Source: Candidatus Omnitrophota bacterium
Lineage (GTDB): Bacteria > CG03
Length of the DNA: 36,959 nucleotides
Assembly (NCBI GenBank): GCA_013791745.1
Contig: VMTH01000161.1
Location: 1 to 36,959 of the forward strand
Reading direction: 5' to 3'
Each line of letters starts with the position of its first letter. Position 1 is the stretch's first letter. The position numbers and the translations under genes are program-made. Below, piece by piece: positions 1 to 8,596 of this stretch. Under the pieces are notes generated by a model. That model was not told the origin of the DNA. It saw only the letters and a list, made by a program, of their open reading frames with translations, and searched no databases.

Positions 1-186
1 ATCCACATCGGTGTCTCCGGCTGCCTTCACAACAAGGCCGAAGCCGCCGTGATAAGCGAAGAGCTCAAGCATGTGATTCAAAAAGCCGACCGGCGTTTTC
101 ACGCTGCTCTTACCGGAGGGGCCGGACGAAAAATCAACGCTCACGGATGTTTCCTTCGTCTTTCTTATAATTTTTGATTTTTTCAT
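1..186 (-). CDS. hisB: Imidazoleglycerol-phosphate dehydratase, N-terminal part (HisB)
   Basis: Only the first 62 codons are in the window; the gene continues past position 1. HisB dehydrates imidazole glycerol phosphate in histidine synthesis, in the cytoplasm. The visible protein begins MKKSKIIRKTKETSVSVDF and then shows GFLNHMLELFAYHGGF and KAAGDTDVD, which match the conserved first metal-binding segment of the family (GFFDHML...HGG...GD.HVD). The usual FFDH is FLNH here, so the Asp of that segment is Asn. The ATG overlaps the hisD stop as ATGA, which fixes the start and suggests coupled translation. This is the dehydratase domain alone at its N-terminus, with no HisB phosphatase domain ahead of it. 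The family call is secure; the length is unknown. Confidence 0.9.
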   Translation of the reverse strand, partial: MKKSKIIRKTKETSVSVDFSSGPSGKSSVKTPVGFLNHMLELFAYHGGFGLVVKAAGDTDVD

Positions 187-1349
187 ATTCCTACCTTCCT
201 TATCTCTATGGATTTTTTGTGGTTATCCATGCCCTCAGCTCCGGCGATCACTCCGGCAGCGCCGCTGTCGGACTCAAAGCCGGCCTTGCCGTAACTTATC
301 TCGGCGTAACTCCTCAGAAAAGAACCCGCGTTCAGCCCGGAAGAAAAAACCGCGCCCCTTCCCGTGGGCAGCGTGTGCGACGGCCCCGCGACATAATCTC
401 CCATGGCCACGGGCGAATATTTCCCCAGGAACACAGCGCCCGCGTTTTTAAAACAGCCCGCATAGGATGCGGCATTTTTCATCAAAACGGTCAGATGTTC
501 GGGGGCTATCTCATCGGCTTTTGCGATCTGTCTTTTTTTATCTTTTATACGGAACACCCTCACTTTTTTACCGAAAACGGAAACAATAAAATCCGCGAGC
601 TTTTTTGACGGTGTTACCAGAGACGCCTCCGCGTCGGGCGCGTGTTCGAGCTGCGCGGCGATATCGGCAAGTACCCATTCATTGGGCACACTATCGTCGG
701 CGATCACAAGCACTTCGCTGGGGCCGGCGAGAAGATCGATACCTGTTTCGCCGAAAAGCTGCCTTTTGGCTTCCGTCACGTATTTGTTTCCCGGACCCGC
801 TATAAAATCAACCTTCGGTACGGATTCCGTTCCCAGTGCGAACGCGGCGATGGCCTGCGCGCCAGATATTCTGAATAAGGCCTTCACGCCCGAAAGGGCG
901 CAGGAAGCCAGCACCTCGTCGGAAACAGCGCAGCTTGCGGCGTATATCTCGCACACACCGGCGGCTTTGGCCGGAATGGCGTTCATAAGAACGGATGAAG
1001 GATAAAAATATCTTCCTCCCGGCACATAAACGGCAGCGCTGGAAACAGCACGGAAACGATGGATCAGCCCAACACCCGCCCTGCCGGCATTTATGTCCTT
1101 ATACAACGCCCTGATTTTTTTCTGATAAGAGAATATGTTTTTAGCGGCCTTTTCAATGCCATTCCTTGACGAAGAGGGGAGCCTTTTGAGAGCCGCGTCA
1201 AAATCCTTTTTGATGAATTTCAGGTTTTTTCCGCTCAGCCGCACTCCGTTGAATTTGTTCTCAAAGGAGAAAAGAGCCCTGTCCCCGCCGCGGCGGACCT
1301 TCGCTATTACATCTGAAACGGTTTTTTGTACACTGCTGCGCTTTTTCAT
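183..1349 (-). CDS. hisD: Histidinol dehydrogenase (HisD)
   Basis: HisD oxidises L-histidinol to L-histidine in two NAD-dependent steps, using a catalytic zinc. The 388-residue protein is about 40 residues shorter than E. coli HisD, mostly at the N-terminus. Visible active-site elements are Gln233 and His236 (in AAQLEHAPDAE), Glu284-His285 (in IAPEHL), Asp318 (in MGDYVAGPSHTLPTG) and His377 (in AEGMDNHKK). They correspond to the zinc ligands and catalytic pair known in E. coli HisD. The NAD-binding landmarks VPGG (109-112), AGPGNKYV (184-191) and AGPSEVLV (208-215) are present. The ATG overlaps the murA stop as ATGA, and the stop overlaps the hisB start the same way. The gene is therefore embedded in the murA operon. 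Function is confident; co-regulation with cell-wall genes is inferred from position. Confidence 0.95.
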   Translation of the reverse strand: MKKRSSVQKTVSDVIAKVRRGGDRALFSFENKFNGVRLSGKNLKFIKKDFDAALKRLPSSSRNGIEKAAKNIFSYQKKIRALYKDINAGRAGVGLIHRFRAVSSAAVYVPGGRYFYPSSVLMNAIPAKAAGVCEIYAASCAVSDEVLASCALSGVKALFRISGAQAIAAFALGTESVPKVDFIAGPGNKYVTEAKRQLFGETGIDLLAGPSEVLVIADDSVPNEWVLADIAAQLEHAPDAEASLVTPSKKLADFIVSVFGKKVRVFRIKDKKRQIAKADEIAPEHLTVLMKNAASYAGCFKNAGAVFLGKYSPVAMGDYVAGPSHTLPTGRGAVFSSGLNAGSFLRSYAEISYGKAGFESDSGAAGVIAGAEGMDNHKKSIEIRKVGI

Positions 1350-2599
1350 TTTTCCTCTTTCAGTTGCTCCATTGAAACATTTGCGCCGAGCTTTCGCAAC
1401 TTGATGAAAAAATTTTCATAGCCCCTGAACAAATGCCTGAGCTCATAAACGCGGGTTTCGCCCTCCGCCATGAGGCCGGCGATGATCATGGCCGCGGCCG
1501 CCCTCAGATCGCAGGCGTAAATATTCGTCCCCGAAAGACGGGATCTGTTTATCATGAGCACCGCGTTTTTCAGCACCATTGACGCTCCCAGCCTTTTGAG
1601 TTCGTCAACATACATAAAACGTGCCGGAAAGATCCTATCCTTTATACTGCTCCGTCCGGAAGCGCGCAGCATATACACCGCCCACAGCGGCTGAAGATCC
1701 GTGGGGAAAGCGGGATAAGGCCCCGTGACAATATTGACCGGTTTTATTATTTTCGGCGAATGGACCGTCAGGGAATTTCCCTTTTTGCTTATTTTCACAC
1801 CCGTTGCCCTGAGTTTTGTCAAAAGCGCGCCCAGGTGAGCGGGGCAGGCGGAATCCACCCGCACACGGCCTCCGACGGAAGCGGCGGCGAGAAGAAAAGT
1901 CCCTGCCTCTATCCTGTCGGGCATAACGGTAAAATCAGCGCCGCCGAGGCATGCCCTGCCTTTTACAGTATAAGATGAGCCTTTTCTTGTTATCTCCGCG
2001 CCCATCGCCCTGAGGAAAAGGCAAAGATCTCCTATCTCCGGCTCCACCGACGCGTTTTCAATAACGGTCACTCCTCCGGCGCAGGACGAGGCCATAAGCA
2101 GATTTTCCGTGGCTCCCACCGAAGGAAAAGAGAATTTTATATGCGCTCCCTTAAGGGCCTGCCTCCTGAAAATCATGCGACCGCGCAAAATAGAATATGA
2201 CGCGCCCATGGCCTTCAACCCGCTCAGGTGTATGTCTATCGGCCTTTCACCGAGAGCGCAGCCGCCGGGCAGGGCGAAGGAGCCTTCTCCCAATCTCGCC
2301 AGCACCGGACCCATAACCAGAACAGAAGCTCTCAGTTTCCTCACAAGTTTTTCCGGCAACGAGCCGCTTCGCAGATGGCCCGACACCTGCGCGATGTTTT
2401 TTTCAAACTTTATCGTCTTGCCCATTTTTCTCAAGAGCGCGAACAGAACGCGCACATCTTCCAGGTCGGGAACATTTCTGATGACGCATTTTTCATCCGT
2501 CAAAAGACAGGCGCTCAATATGGGGAGAGCCGCGTTCTTCGAACCACTCACCTCAAGGGTGCCTTCTAGTTTTTCCGTCCGGCGGCAAAGGCCTAACAT
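1346..2599 (-). CDS. murA: UDP-N-acetylglucosamine 1-carboxyvinyltransferase (MurA)
   Basis: MurA transfers enolpyruvate from PEP to UDP-GlcNAc, the first committed step of peptidoglycan synthesis, in the cytoplasm. At 417 residues it has normal family length. The SGSKNAALPIL motif near residue 19 holds the substrate-binding Lys21-Asn22. The active-site loop GGCALGERPIDIHLSGLKAMGA contains Cys114, the residue that fosfomycin alkylates in typical MurA, so the enzyme should belong to the fosfomycin-sensitive type. The AFPTDLQ segment supplies the conserved catalytic Asp. The start overlaps the end of prmC by a few bases, and the stop overlaps hisD. The prfA-prmC-murA order is common in bacteria; hisD and hisB following murA is less usual. 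Confidence 0.96.
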   Translation of the reverse strand: MLGLCRRTEKLEGTLEVSGSKNAALPILSACLLTDEKCVIRNVPDLEDVRVLFALLRKMGKTIKFEKNIAQVSGHLRSGSLPEKLVRKLRASVLVMGPVLARLGEGSFALPGGCALGERPIDIHLSGLKAMGASYSILRGRMIFRRQALKGAHIKFSFPSVGATENLLMASSCAGGVTVIENASVEPEIGDLCLFLRAMGAEITRKGSSYTVKGRACLGGADFTVMPDRIEAGTFLLAAASVGGRVRVDSACPAHLGALLTKLRATGVKISKKGNSLTVHSPKIIKPVNIVTGPYPAFPTDLQPLWAVYMLRASGRSSIKDRIFPARFMYVDELKRLGASMVLKNAVLMINRSRLSGTNIYACDLRAAAAMIIAGLMAEGETRVYELRHLFRGYENFFIKLRKLGANVSMEQLKEEK

Positions 2600-3414
2600 G
2601 ACGCCTCCGCCACCCTCATAATACCGGAAAGGTCTTTATAAAAATTCACATTTTTCCATCCCCCGGCATTCAGTATATCGGCAACGGCCCTTTCCTGGAG
2701 CGCTCCGATCTCTATCAAAAGATATCCGCCGTCATTCAAATAATCACGGGAGCGCACGGCGAGCTTTCTTATACAGTAAAGGCCGTCCGCGCCGGAAAAA
2801 AGCGCTTCAGCCGGCTGGCTCAACACGGCTTCATCCAGTGTTTCGCCTGACGGAATATAGGGCGGATTGCTAGCGATAATATCAAATCTGCCTTTTACAT
2901 CAGCGAAAAGATCACTTCGCAGAATTTTTATATTTTCCCCCAGCTTTCCGGCGTTTTTTCGCGTGAGTCGGAGCGCGGCAGGGTTGATGTCGCAGGCTGT
3001 CACGGATAATTTGCCCAATTTTGAAGCGGCGATGGATATGTTTCCGCTGCCGCAGCCCATATCTATCAGCGTCATGCCGGCGGAAGATCTTTCAAGCAGC
3101 CGTTCCACAAGCGTCTCAGTGCTGTTTTTCGGTATAAAAACTCCCTCTTCCATTTCAAGCGTCAGACCCATGAATTCAACCGAGCCCGTAATATATTCCA
3201 CCGCGGTGCCCGCAGCCCGGCGCAAAAAATTATCAGTCAGCTTTTTCCTCAACACCGGGTTTATCTTTTTATCCGAAAAAGCCGCTTCTCCGTAAGACAG
3301 TGACAGCGACGCGTTGAACAGCGTGTCAAATTCCTCGCCTGACAGCCGCGGATAATCCCCACGCATAGCCTTATAAAGCTCTCCGGCACAAACAGCTATG
3401 ACGGTATCTCTCAT
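2593..3414 (-). CDS. prmC: Peptide chain release factor glutamine methyltransferase (PrmC/HemK)
   Basis: PrmC N5-methylates the Gln of the GGQ motif in release factors, using S-adenosylmethionine. The 273-residue protein has an N-terminal helical domain (about 1-85) and a Rossmann-type methyltransferase domain. The latter shows the SAM motif GCGSGN (120-125) and the signature NPPYIP (183-188), which binds the substrate glutamine. The ATG overlaps the prfA stop (ATGA), placing the modifying enzyme directly behind its substrate gene as in many bacteria. This context separates it from the ribosomal protein L3 paralogue PrmB. The C-terminus is complete. Confidence 0.94.
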   Translation of the reverse strand: MRDTVIAVCAGELYKAMRGDYPRLSGEEFDTLFNASLSLSYGEAAFSDKKINPVLRKKLTDNFLRRAAGTAVEYITGSVEFMGLTLEMEEGVFIPKNSTETLVERLLERSSAGMTLIDMGCGSGNISIAASKLGKLSVTACDINPAALRLTRKNAGKLGENIKILRSDLFADVKGRFDIIASNPPYIPSGETLDEAVLSQPAEALFSGADGLYCIRKLAVRSRDYLNDGGYLLIEIGALQERAVADILNAGGWKNVNFYKDLSGIMRVAEASC

Positions 3415-4433
3415 TTTCCGGCAAGCTCCTCATTCAGTTTTTCCGTCATAGCCGATATCCTGCCTTCCATGAATTCGGTAAGATTGTAAATGGTGAATTT
3501 TATCCTGTGATCCGTCACCCTGTTCTGCGGAAAATTATATGTCCTTATCTTTTCGCTCCTGTCGGCGCTGCCGACCTGATTGCGCACAATATCGGCGGTG
3601 CTTTCGGCGGCATCTGAAGCCCGCTGCTCATAGATCTTCGCCTTTAACATGGTCATCACCTTGGCCTTGTTCTGAAACTGGCTCCGTTCGTTCTGGCATG
3701 AGGCCACGGCGCCTGTGGGAATATGCGTTATCCTGACGGCCGAATCCGTTTTGTTCACATGCTGACCGCCCTTGCCCGAAGACCTGTATGTGTCTATCCT
3801 CAGGTCGGCGGGTTCTATTTTTAGATCCACTTCCTCCGGCTCCGGATAAACGGCGACGGAAGCCGCTGATGTGTGTATCCTGCCGCCCGATTCGGTGGCG
3901 GGGATCCGCTGCACCCTGTGGACGCCGGCTTCAAACCTGAAATATGAATAGGCATTCTCTCCCGACACCTCAAAAACCGCTTCCTTGACTCCGCCCATTG
4001 GCGTTGAGTGGATTGAGAATATCTTGAGTTTCAGTCCGTAGATTTCAGCGGCCTTCTGATACATCTTAAAAAGATCACCCGCGAACAGTCCAGCCTCAAG
4101 GCCGCCAGTGCCAGCCCTGACCTCCACAATAACAGGTTTGCCCTCAAAAGGGCTTTTGGAAAGCAGCGCGGCAAGCTCGCCTCTGACCTTTTTATACTCG
4201 GCCTTGAGCGCGTTTTTTTCCTCCTCGTAAAGAAGCGACATTTCCTCATCATCTTTCATGGCATCGAGCCCCCCGAGGTCCTTTTCTATTTGAACAAGAC
4301 GCGCGGCGGACGGATAAAAAGGCTTGAGTTTTTTGTAGCGGCCGTGGATTTCCGGATCAAAAGCGGTCGACTCGGCCAGACTCTTTTCCAGTTCCTCAAA
4401 ATCCCTGACTATCTTAAGGTGTTTTTGCTCCAA
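3411..4433 (-). CDS. prfA: Peptide chain release factor 1 (RF1)
   Basis: RF1 recognises UAA and UAG in the ribosomal A site and triggers peptidyl-tRNA hydrolysis. The decisive features are the GGQ motif at 222-224 (in SSGKGGQHVNKTDSAVR) and the codon-reading PAT tripeptide at 178-180, which marks RF1 rather than RF2 (SPF). The RAGTGGLEAGLFAGDLF segment and the C-terminal NFPQNRVTDHRI are standard for the family. The start appears to be TTG at 4433 with only a weak AGGT upstream. The next in-frame ATG lies deep in the conserved N-terminal coiled region, so the TTG is preferred; the resulting 340 residues are slightly short for the family. The gene lies 12 nt behind rpmE and overlaps prmC. Confidence 0.95.
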   Translation of the reverse strand: MEQKHLKIVRDFEELEKSLAESTAFDPEIHGRYKKLKPFYPSAARLVQIEKDLGGLDAMKDDEEMSLLYEEEKNALKAEYKKVRGELAALLSKSPFEGKPVIVEVRAGTGGLEAGLFAGDLFKMYQKAAEIYGLKLKIFSIHSTPMGGVKEAVFEVSGENAYSYFRFEAGVHRVQRIPATESGGRIHTSAASVAVYPEPEEVDLKIEPADLRIDTYRSSGKGGQHVNKTDSAVRITHIPTGAVASCQNERSQFQNKAKVMTMLKAKIYEQRASDAAESTADIVRNQVGSADRSEKIRTYNFPQNRVTDHRIKFTIYNLTEFMEGRISAMTEKLNEELAGK

Positions 4434-4445
4434 GGTGACCTGACA

Positions 4446-4754
4446 CTATTCTTCGTCGGGGGAAATTTTCTTTTTTGGGGCGAGTTTTGTTTTTTTGACC
4501 GCGGTTTTTTTCTTCACCGCTTTTTTGGGTTTCACCCTGACCGTTTGCCCGGCGGTTTTTTTGTATCTCTTCTCGAACTTGCTGAGGCTGCCCACGGAAT
4601 CGATAAGTTTCTGTTTCCCCGTGAAAAAAGGATGGCAGGCCGAACATATCTCCAGCCTTATATCCGTTCCCATAGTGGACCGCACCTCAAAGGTGTTCCC
4701 GCAAGTGCATATAACCTTCACCGGCTTGTAGTCCGGATGTATTTTGTCTTTCAT
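4446..4754 (-). CDS. rpmE: Ribosomal protein bL31, zinc-binding type, with basic C-terminal tail
   Basis: bL31 is a large-subunit protein bridging the central protuberance to the small subunit. The protein begins MKDKIHPDYKPV and carries two cysteine pairs (CTC and CSAC, the latter in EICSACHPFFTGKQK), so it is the zinc-containing form. I place the start at 4754 because a clear AGGAGA lies just upstream, inside a longer open frame. Canonical bL31 is about 66-70 residues; this one has 102. The extra C-terminal part is a lysine/proline/alanine-rich tail (KPKKAVKKKTAVKKTKL...) ending SPDEE. Such a tail probably binds rRNA or is disordered. It sits directly upstream of prfA. Confidence 0.95.
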   Translation of the reverse strand: MKDKIHPDYKPVKVICTCGNTFEVRSTMGTDIRLEICSACHPFFTGKQKLIDSVGSLSKFEKRYKKTAGQTVRVKPKKAVKKKTAVKKTKLAPKKKISPDEE

Positions 4755-4774
4755 ATTATTATGTCTCCTAAACA

Positions 4775-4790
4775 CGGGGTTAAAACCCCG
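4775..4790 (-). promoter_or_regulatory. Short GC-rich hairpin in the rpmE leader
   Basis: Six-base arms (cggggt / accccg) flank a 4-base loop, 20 nt upstream of the rpmE start and just ahead of its Shine-Dalgarno sequence. No T-run follows, so it is not a clear terminator. It could be a leader structure controlling rpmE, or a small dispersed palindrome; the sequence alone does not decide. Confidence 0.3.
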
Positions 4791-4851
4791 CCTACAACAC
4801 AGTTATTCAGAGTGGATTGTCGCAAAAAATCAATTTCCTGTCAAACGGCGG

Positions 4852-5733
4852 CTAACCTTTAAAAATGACGGGACGGGAGCCTTCGGGAACCTGGCACACG
4901 CCCCTTATGCTGCCGCCCAGGCGCACGGTGACGGCAAAACCGCTGTCTGTTTTTGTTTTTTCCAGGATCTCGACGGGCAGCGTTTCCGATTTCGTCACGC
5001 CTATAAACCTCATCAGATAATCCGCCACCTCTCTGTCGTCGGTTATCCGCACGAAAATAATCGTACCCGGATCCACACGATCTATCTTAGGCGCGAGAAA
5101 GAACAAAAAACTCTTTGGCGCCTCTACCATCTCAACCCTCAACTCGATCTTGGATTCTTCCTTTCCTGCGGGATTTTTGGCGGACTCAACGCCCACACGG
5201 TGAAAATCAAAAACAGACAGCCGTTCTTTCATGAACTTGAAAAAAATATCCTCATTGAGTATTTTCCTGAGTATTGTTTCTATCAGACCTCCGGTCTTTT
5301 TATAATCAACGCCGTCAAAGATCCCATAGAAAGATTCGTTATCCTTGTCCTGCAGAAAAACCCTCAGGGCCTGCGTCACCGAAAGAGTCTTATCACGGAC
5401 TATCTCATCCGACAGCCTCTTGGTGTATATCGTGTTTTCAAACTCGTGCCAGGGCATGTTCAAATCCAGCGAAAAAGTGTATGGATTCTTACTGATGGAA
5501 ACAGCGTACCTCAAAACGGATTTTTTCTCCGACGATAAGGCCACAAATATTAATCCGCAGTTATAGCTGCTTTTCGCGGCGAATTTTATCTTCAGAACCG
5601 TGATATTCCTGTGCCTGGAAGCAAGATGCCGGTACGCGAGGTTGAGATCCCCGCCGTAAAGAGCGAATACCCTCTCAGCTGCGCGCTCGGAGCAGCCCAA
5701 TTCTTCAACGAGTATCCCTGCTTCTTCCGTCAT
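4852..5733 (-). CDS. Unknown protein with UBA-like N-terminal domain
   Basis: I do not recognise the full-length family. The start is taken at 5733 because the ATG overlaps the cinA stop as ATGA; this gives 293 residues. Residues about 3-38 (ILVEELGCSERAAERVFALY followed by GGDLNLAYRHLAS) resemble the UBA-like three-helix fold seen at the N-terminus of elongation factor Ts and in NAC: a helix, a small turn, then a GD followed by a helix. The remainder is mixed alpha/beta with no transmembrane segment or catalytic motif that I can name. No signal peptide is visible, so it should be cytoplasmic. It sits between cinA and the rpmE-prfA-prmC translation genes, which hints at a role near ribosomes or nascent chains, but that is inference only. 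Confidence 0.75.
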   Translation of the reverse strand: MTEEAGILVEELGCSERAAERVFALYGGDLNLAYRHLASRHRNITVLKIKFAAKSSYNCGLIFVALSSEKKSVLRYAVSISKNPYTFSLDLNMPWHEFENTIYTKRLSDEIVRDKTLSVTQALRVFLQDKDNESFYGIFDGVDYKKTGGLIETILRKILNEDIFFKFMKERLSVFDFHRVGVESAKNPAGKEESKIELRVEMVEAPKSFLFFLAPKIDRVDPGTIIFVRITDDREVADYLMRFIGVTKSETLPVEILEKTKTDSGFAVTVRLGGSIRGVCQVPEGSRPVIFKG

Positions 5734-6977
5734 ACGCTCAGGAGCTCCCTTCTGACTATATCCAGCGCTTTGACGGCGGCTCTTTTCTTCACGGCGAGCC
5801 TGTGACCCGGGAAAGCACATTTGACGCATTTCGTGGCTGCGCCGAGCGATGCCAGGGCTATAAAAACGGTCCCCTGCCTCACCCCGCCTGACGGGCCGGG
5901 GCCCGCAACGCCCGTTGTCGCTACGCCGTAATATGATCCCGACAATTTCAAGAGCGCTTCGGCCATCATAACCGCCGTTTCTTCGCTGACAACTCCCGCT
6001 TTTTTAATACTCTCTTCCGGGATACCCAGAAGAATGCTCTTGGATTTTTCCGTGTATGTCACCAGCCCCATATCAAAAAAAGCGGACGCGCCTTTTACAT
6101 TCGTTATCTGATTCGCGATTTCTCCGCCCGTGCATGATTCGGCCGCCGAAAGAGTCCTGCGTTTTTTACTAAGGAGCTTCACCACCGCCTGCGAAATGCT
6201 CTGCGTGTCCTGGCCGTATATACTGTCGCCGAAAATATCCCTGAACTCTTTTTCAAGTCGCCGGGCGCTATCTTCCACCAGGAGCTCGTTGCCTCCCTTG
6301 AGCGTAAATTCCACGGCGACCGACGCTATTGACGGCACAAGCTCAAAGTGCAGATCAAGGCCGGAAAAATGCTCGATATCCATGACCGTCTTGATCTTTT
6401 GATCTATCTCAGAAGCTTCCATGCCCGTTATATGAAGTTTTTTTCTTCTGAAAAATAAAGGCGTGAATTTTTTTGACAGAAACGGATGAACGCTCCGGGC
6501 GAAAACGTTTCTGAGCTCCGCATGCTTCCCCGGAAGCATTATCATTATTTTCTCTCTATACTTTATCATCTGCGGAACGGATATGCCCTCAGGGTTAGGA
6601 TAAATTGTCGCCCCGTCCAGCACATAGGCCGCCCTGTCGGCCGACTTGGGCATATCCTGTCCCTTGTTTATAAAAATTTCCGCTTTTGCCCTGAGCGCTT
6701 CCCTGCTGAGAGTCAACTTTTTGCCCGTGAAAGAACTCAGGGCGGAAGCTGTTTTATCATCCGGCTCAACGCCTAAACCCCCAACACTTATTATCAGATC
6801 CGCGCGGGGAAAAATGAATTCCAGCAGATCTTTTATCCCATCTTCACCGCTTTCCGCGGTGTGGAATTCCACCTCACACCCCAGATCGTTTAATTCAGCG
6901 TCCAGATAGGAAACATCCTTGCCTGAGCGGGCGCGGACAAGCTCACTGCCCATAAATATAACTGCCGCTTTTTTCAT
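5730..6977 (-). CDS. cinA: CinA family protein (nicotinamide-nucleotide amidase type)
   Basis: CinA proteins combine an N-terminal MoaB-like domain (ADP-ribose pyrophosphatase in characterised members) with a C-terminal NMN deamidase domain that recycles pyridine nucleotides. The start is set at 6977, where AAGGAG precedes the ATG, giving 415 residues. The N-terminal domain shows GGLGVEPDDKTA in place of the usual GGLGPTxDDxT, so its catalytic loop is somewhat altered. The C-terminal domain has the signature SAAESCTGG, then GVVSEETA and GVAGPGPSGG, all typical of PncC-like domains. The gene is 41 nt downstream of the AsmA-like gene and overlaps the following unknown gene. Confidence is high for the family and lower for activity of the N-terminal half. 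Confidence 0.93.
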   Translation of the reverse strand: MKKAAVIFMGSELVRARSGKDVSYLDAELNDLGCEVEFHTAESGEDGIKDLLEFIFPRADLIISVGGLGVEPDDKTASALSSFTGKKLTLSREALRAKAEIFINKGQDMPKSADRAAYVLDGATIYPNPEGISVPQMIKYREKIMIMLPGKHAELRNVFARSVHPFLSKKFTPLFFRRKKLHITGMEASEIDQKIKTVMDIEHFSGLDLHFELVPSIASVAVEFTLKGGNELLVEDSARRLEKEFRDIFGDSIYGQDTQSISQAVVKLLSKKRRTLSAAESCTGGEIANQITNVKGASAFFDMGLVTYTEKSKSILLGIPEESIKKAGVVSEETAVMMAEALLKLSGSYYGVATTGVAGPGPSGGVRQGTVFIALASLGAATKCVKCAFPGHRLAVKKRAAVKALDIVRRELLSV

Positions 6978-7018
6978 ATTATATTTCTCCTTTCGGGGCG
7001 GAACGGATCCGGCCCCGG

Positions 7019-8596
7019 TCAATTATCTTTTTTACTTTCAACAAAAACGCGGAAAGGTATTTTAAAAATTCTCTCCACAATACCGGTCAGCGGCCCCGTT
7101 ATCGTCTTGGCCGGCATCACGCTGGTGCGCGGCGAGGAAAGGGGGCCTTTCACTTTCACAAAGACCGGCAGAAGCGACTTTTTCTCGCCCAGCAGCACAT
7201 AACCCACAAGAGGTATTTTTGAGATCACATCGTTAACGAACCTCTGCGCCTGAAAACCGACAACAATATCAATCGTATTTTTGTCTATATCAACATCCCC
7301 GTAAACGCTGGTGCGGGAATGTTCGTTTTCTATGAGTACATCGTTCGCGTGTATAACAGCGCCCTTCTTCACTATTTCGCCGCGTACGGATTTCACCGGA
7401 AAACTCCCCGAATACGAGGGGAAACGGCCGGTCAGATACTTAAAGACATCCATTGTCTGAAGAATATTATAAAGCAATGAGAGTTTGGAGAATTCACCGC
7501 TGCCTTCTGTCAGCAGAACCCGCGCGTTGCAGGATTTGAGACGGCTGAATTCGCCGTCACATTCGACATTCCCCGCGAGAACCCCCTTAAACAGCTTTTC
7601 ATTTATCCTGAAACCCGCGACCTGGCCTTTCATCCGGAAATCCCTGAGTGTCAGGCGCCCGGAGGCTTCAACCGCAACAGAGGGATGTTGTATAAATATG
7701 TTTTCCAGCCTCAGTCCCCCTTCATCGAGTGAGCCGGCGGCGGAGAAGCGCGTGTTTTGCCCTTTGATTTCGGCGAAAAACCTGTTCACGTCAAAATATA
7801 TCTGCCCCGTGCCGCCGAAGCCGCCGTAAAACGCATCACGCAGAAAGAGATTCCCCCGCAGGCTGTTCCTGTCGGCGAAATTTCCCTCATACACGATATC
7901 AGAGCCGAGGTGTCCGCCAGCCTCCCCTTTAACGCCCAAAATACTCAAAACATCCCCCGCGGGGAGTTCGCTGTTTTTAGCGGCGATTTTCCAGCCGTTC
8001 AGATAACGCGCGTGAGCCGTAAAAGGACGCGCACCAAAACCCGAGATCAGAGTTATTGCCGTGCCTTCTCCGCTTAAATTTATCACGAGCGAGGCGTTGG
8101 AAAACCGGAACATTCTCCCTGAATCTTCATCAAAGAAAGACGCCTTGCCGTAATTGAAACCTATATGGCCGACGGAAAATTTGTATCTGTCCTTGGCCGG
8201 GGCGCGCGGCGCGGTCACGGATTTTATCAGCGCTCTTATGTTAAAACCTTTCTTACCCCGGGCAATCCTGATATCGGGGCCGTTGAAGACGATTTCGCTG
8301 AAAAAAATCCTCTTGTCCCGTATTTCCGAAACATCGCATTTGATGACAGCGTTATCGGCGCTGAGAAATTCTCCCGACCCAGACGAAGCGCTCGGCGCGA
8401 TACAGACTATCCTGCCCGCCGGAGTTATATAAATGAAAGCGGTTTTCACGTCACTCGCCAGATATGCTGAAAGCGCGCGCAGAACATAAGGCTTTAAAGT
8501 CAGATTCAGCAGAACCATCGCCAGTGATAAAAAAAGCACAGCGGCGCCTATGAGTGTGGCTATGAAATCAAGCAGTCTTTTAAAAGTGATTTTCAA
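7019..8596 (-). CDS. AsmA-like/DUF3971-type envelope protein
   Basis: A single N-terminal transmembrane segment ([20 protein letters not shown]) is followed by a long beta-rich periplasmic region. The C-terminal part, with phrases such as [18 protein letters not shown] and [15 protein letters not shown], resembles the repeating beta-groove region of AsmA/YhdP/TamB relatives. These proteins are thought to help move lipids between the inner and outer membranes. The start is uncertain. A TTG at 8596 overlaps the rnfB stop as TTGA and has GGAAAG upstream, giving 525 residues. A GTG at 8629 would add 11 residues. Its place between rnfB and cinA in the lgt-rnf operon gives no functional hint beyond the envelope. 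The match is to a broad, divergent superfamily, so the call is at family level only. Confidence 0.72.
   Translation of the reverse strand: MKITFKRLLDFIATLIGAAVLFLSLAMVLLNLTLKPYVLRALSAYLASDVKTAFIYITPAGRIVCIAPSASSGSGEFLSADNAVIKCDVSEIRDKRIFFSEIVFNGPDIRIARGKKGFNIRALIKSVTAPRAPAKDRYKFSVGHIGFNYGKASFFDEDSGRMFRFSNASLVINLSGEGTAITLISGFGARPFTAHARYLNGWKIAAKNSELPAGDVLSILGVKGEAGGHLGSDIVYEGNFADRNSLRGNLFLRDAFYGGFGGTGQIYFDVNRFFAEIKGQNTRFSAAGSLDEGGLRLENIFIQHPSVAVEASGRLTLRDFRMKGQVAGFRINEKLFKGVLAGNVECDGEFSRLKSCNARVLLTEGSGEFSKLSLLYNILQTMDVFKYLTGRFPSYSGSFPVKSVRGEIVKKGAVIHANDVLIENEHSRTSVYGDVDIDKNTIDIVVGFQAQRFVNDVISKIPLVGYVLLGEKKSLLPVFVKVKGPLSSPRTSVMPAKTITGPLTGIVERIFKIPFRVFVESKKDN

Noticed and set aside
5734-5829. 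N-terminal extension of the UBA-like protein to 5829
   Set aside because: The extra 32 residues overlap cinA, are Arg/Gln/Ser-rich without structure, and the ATGA junction at 5733 fits the operon pattern.
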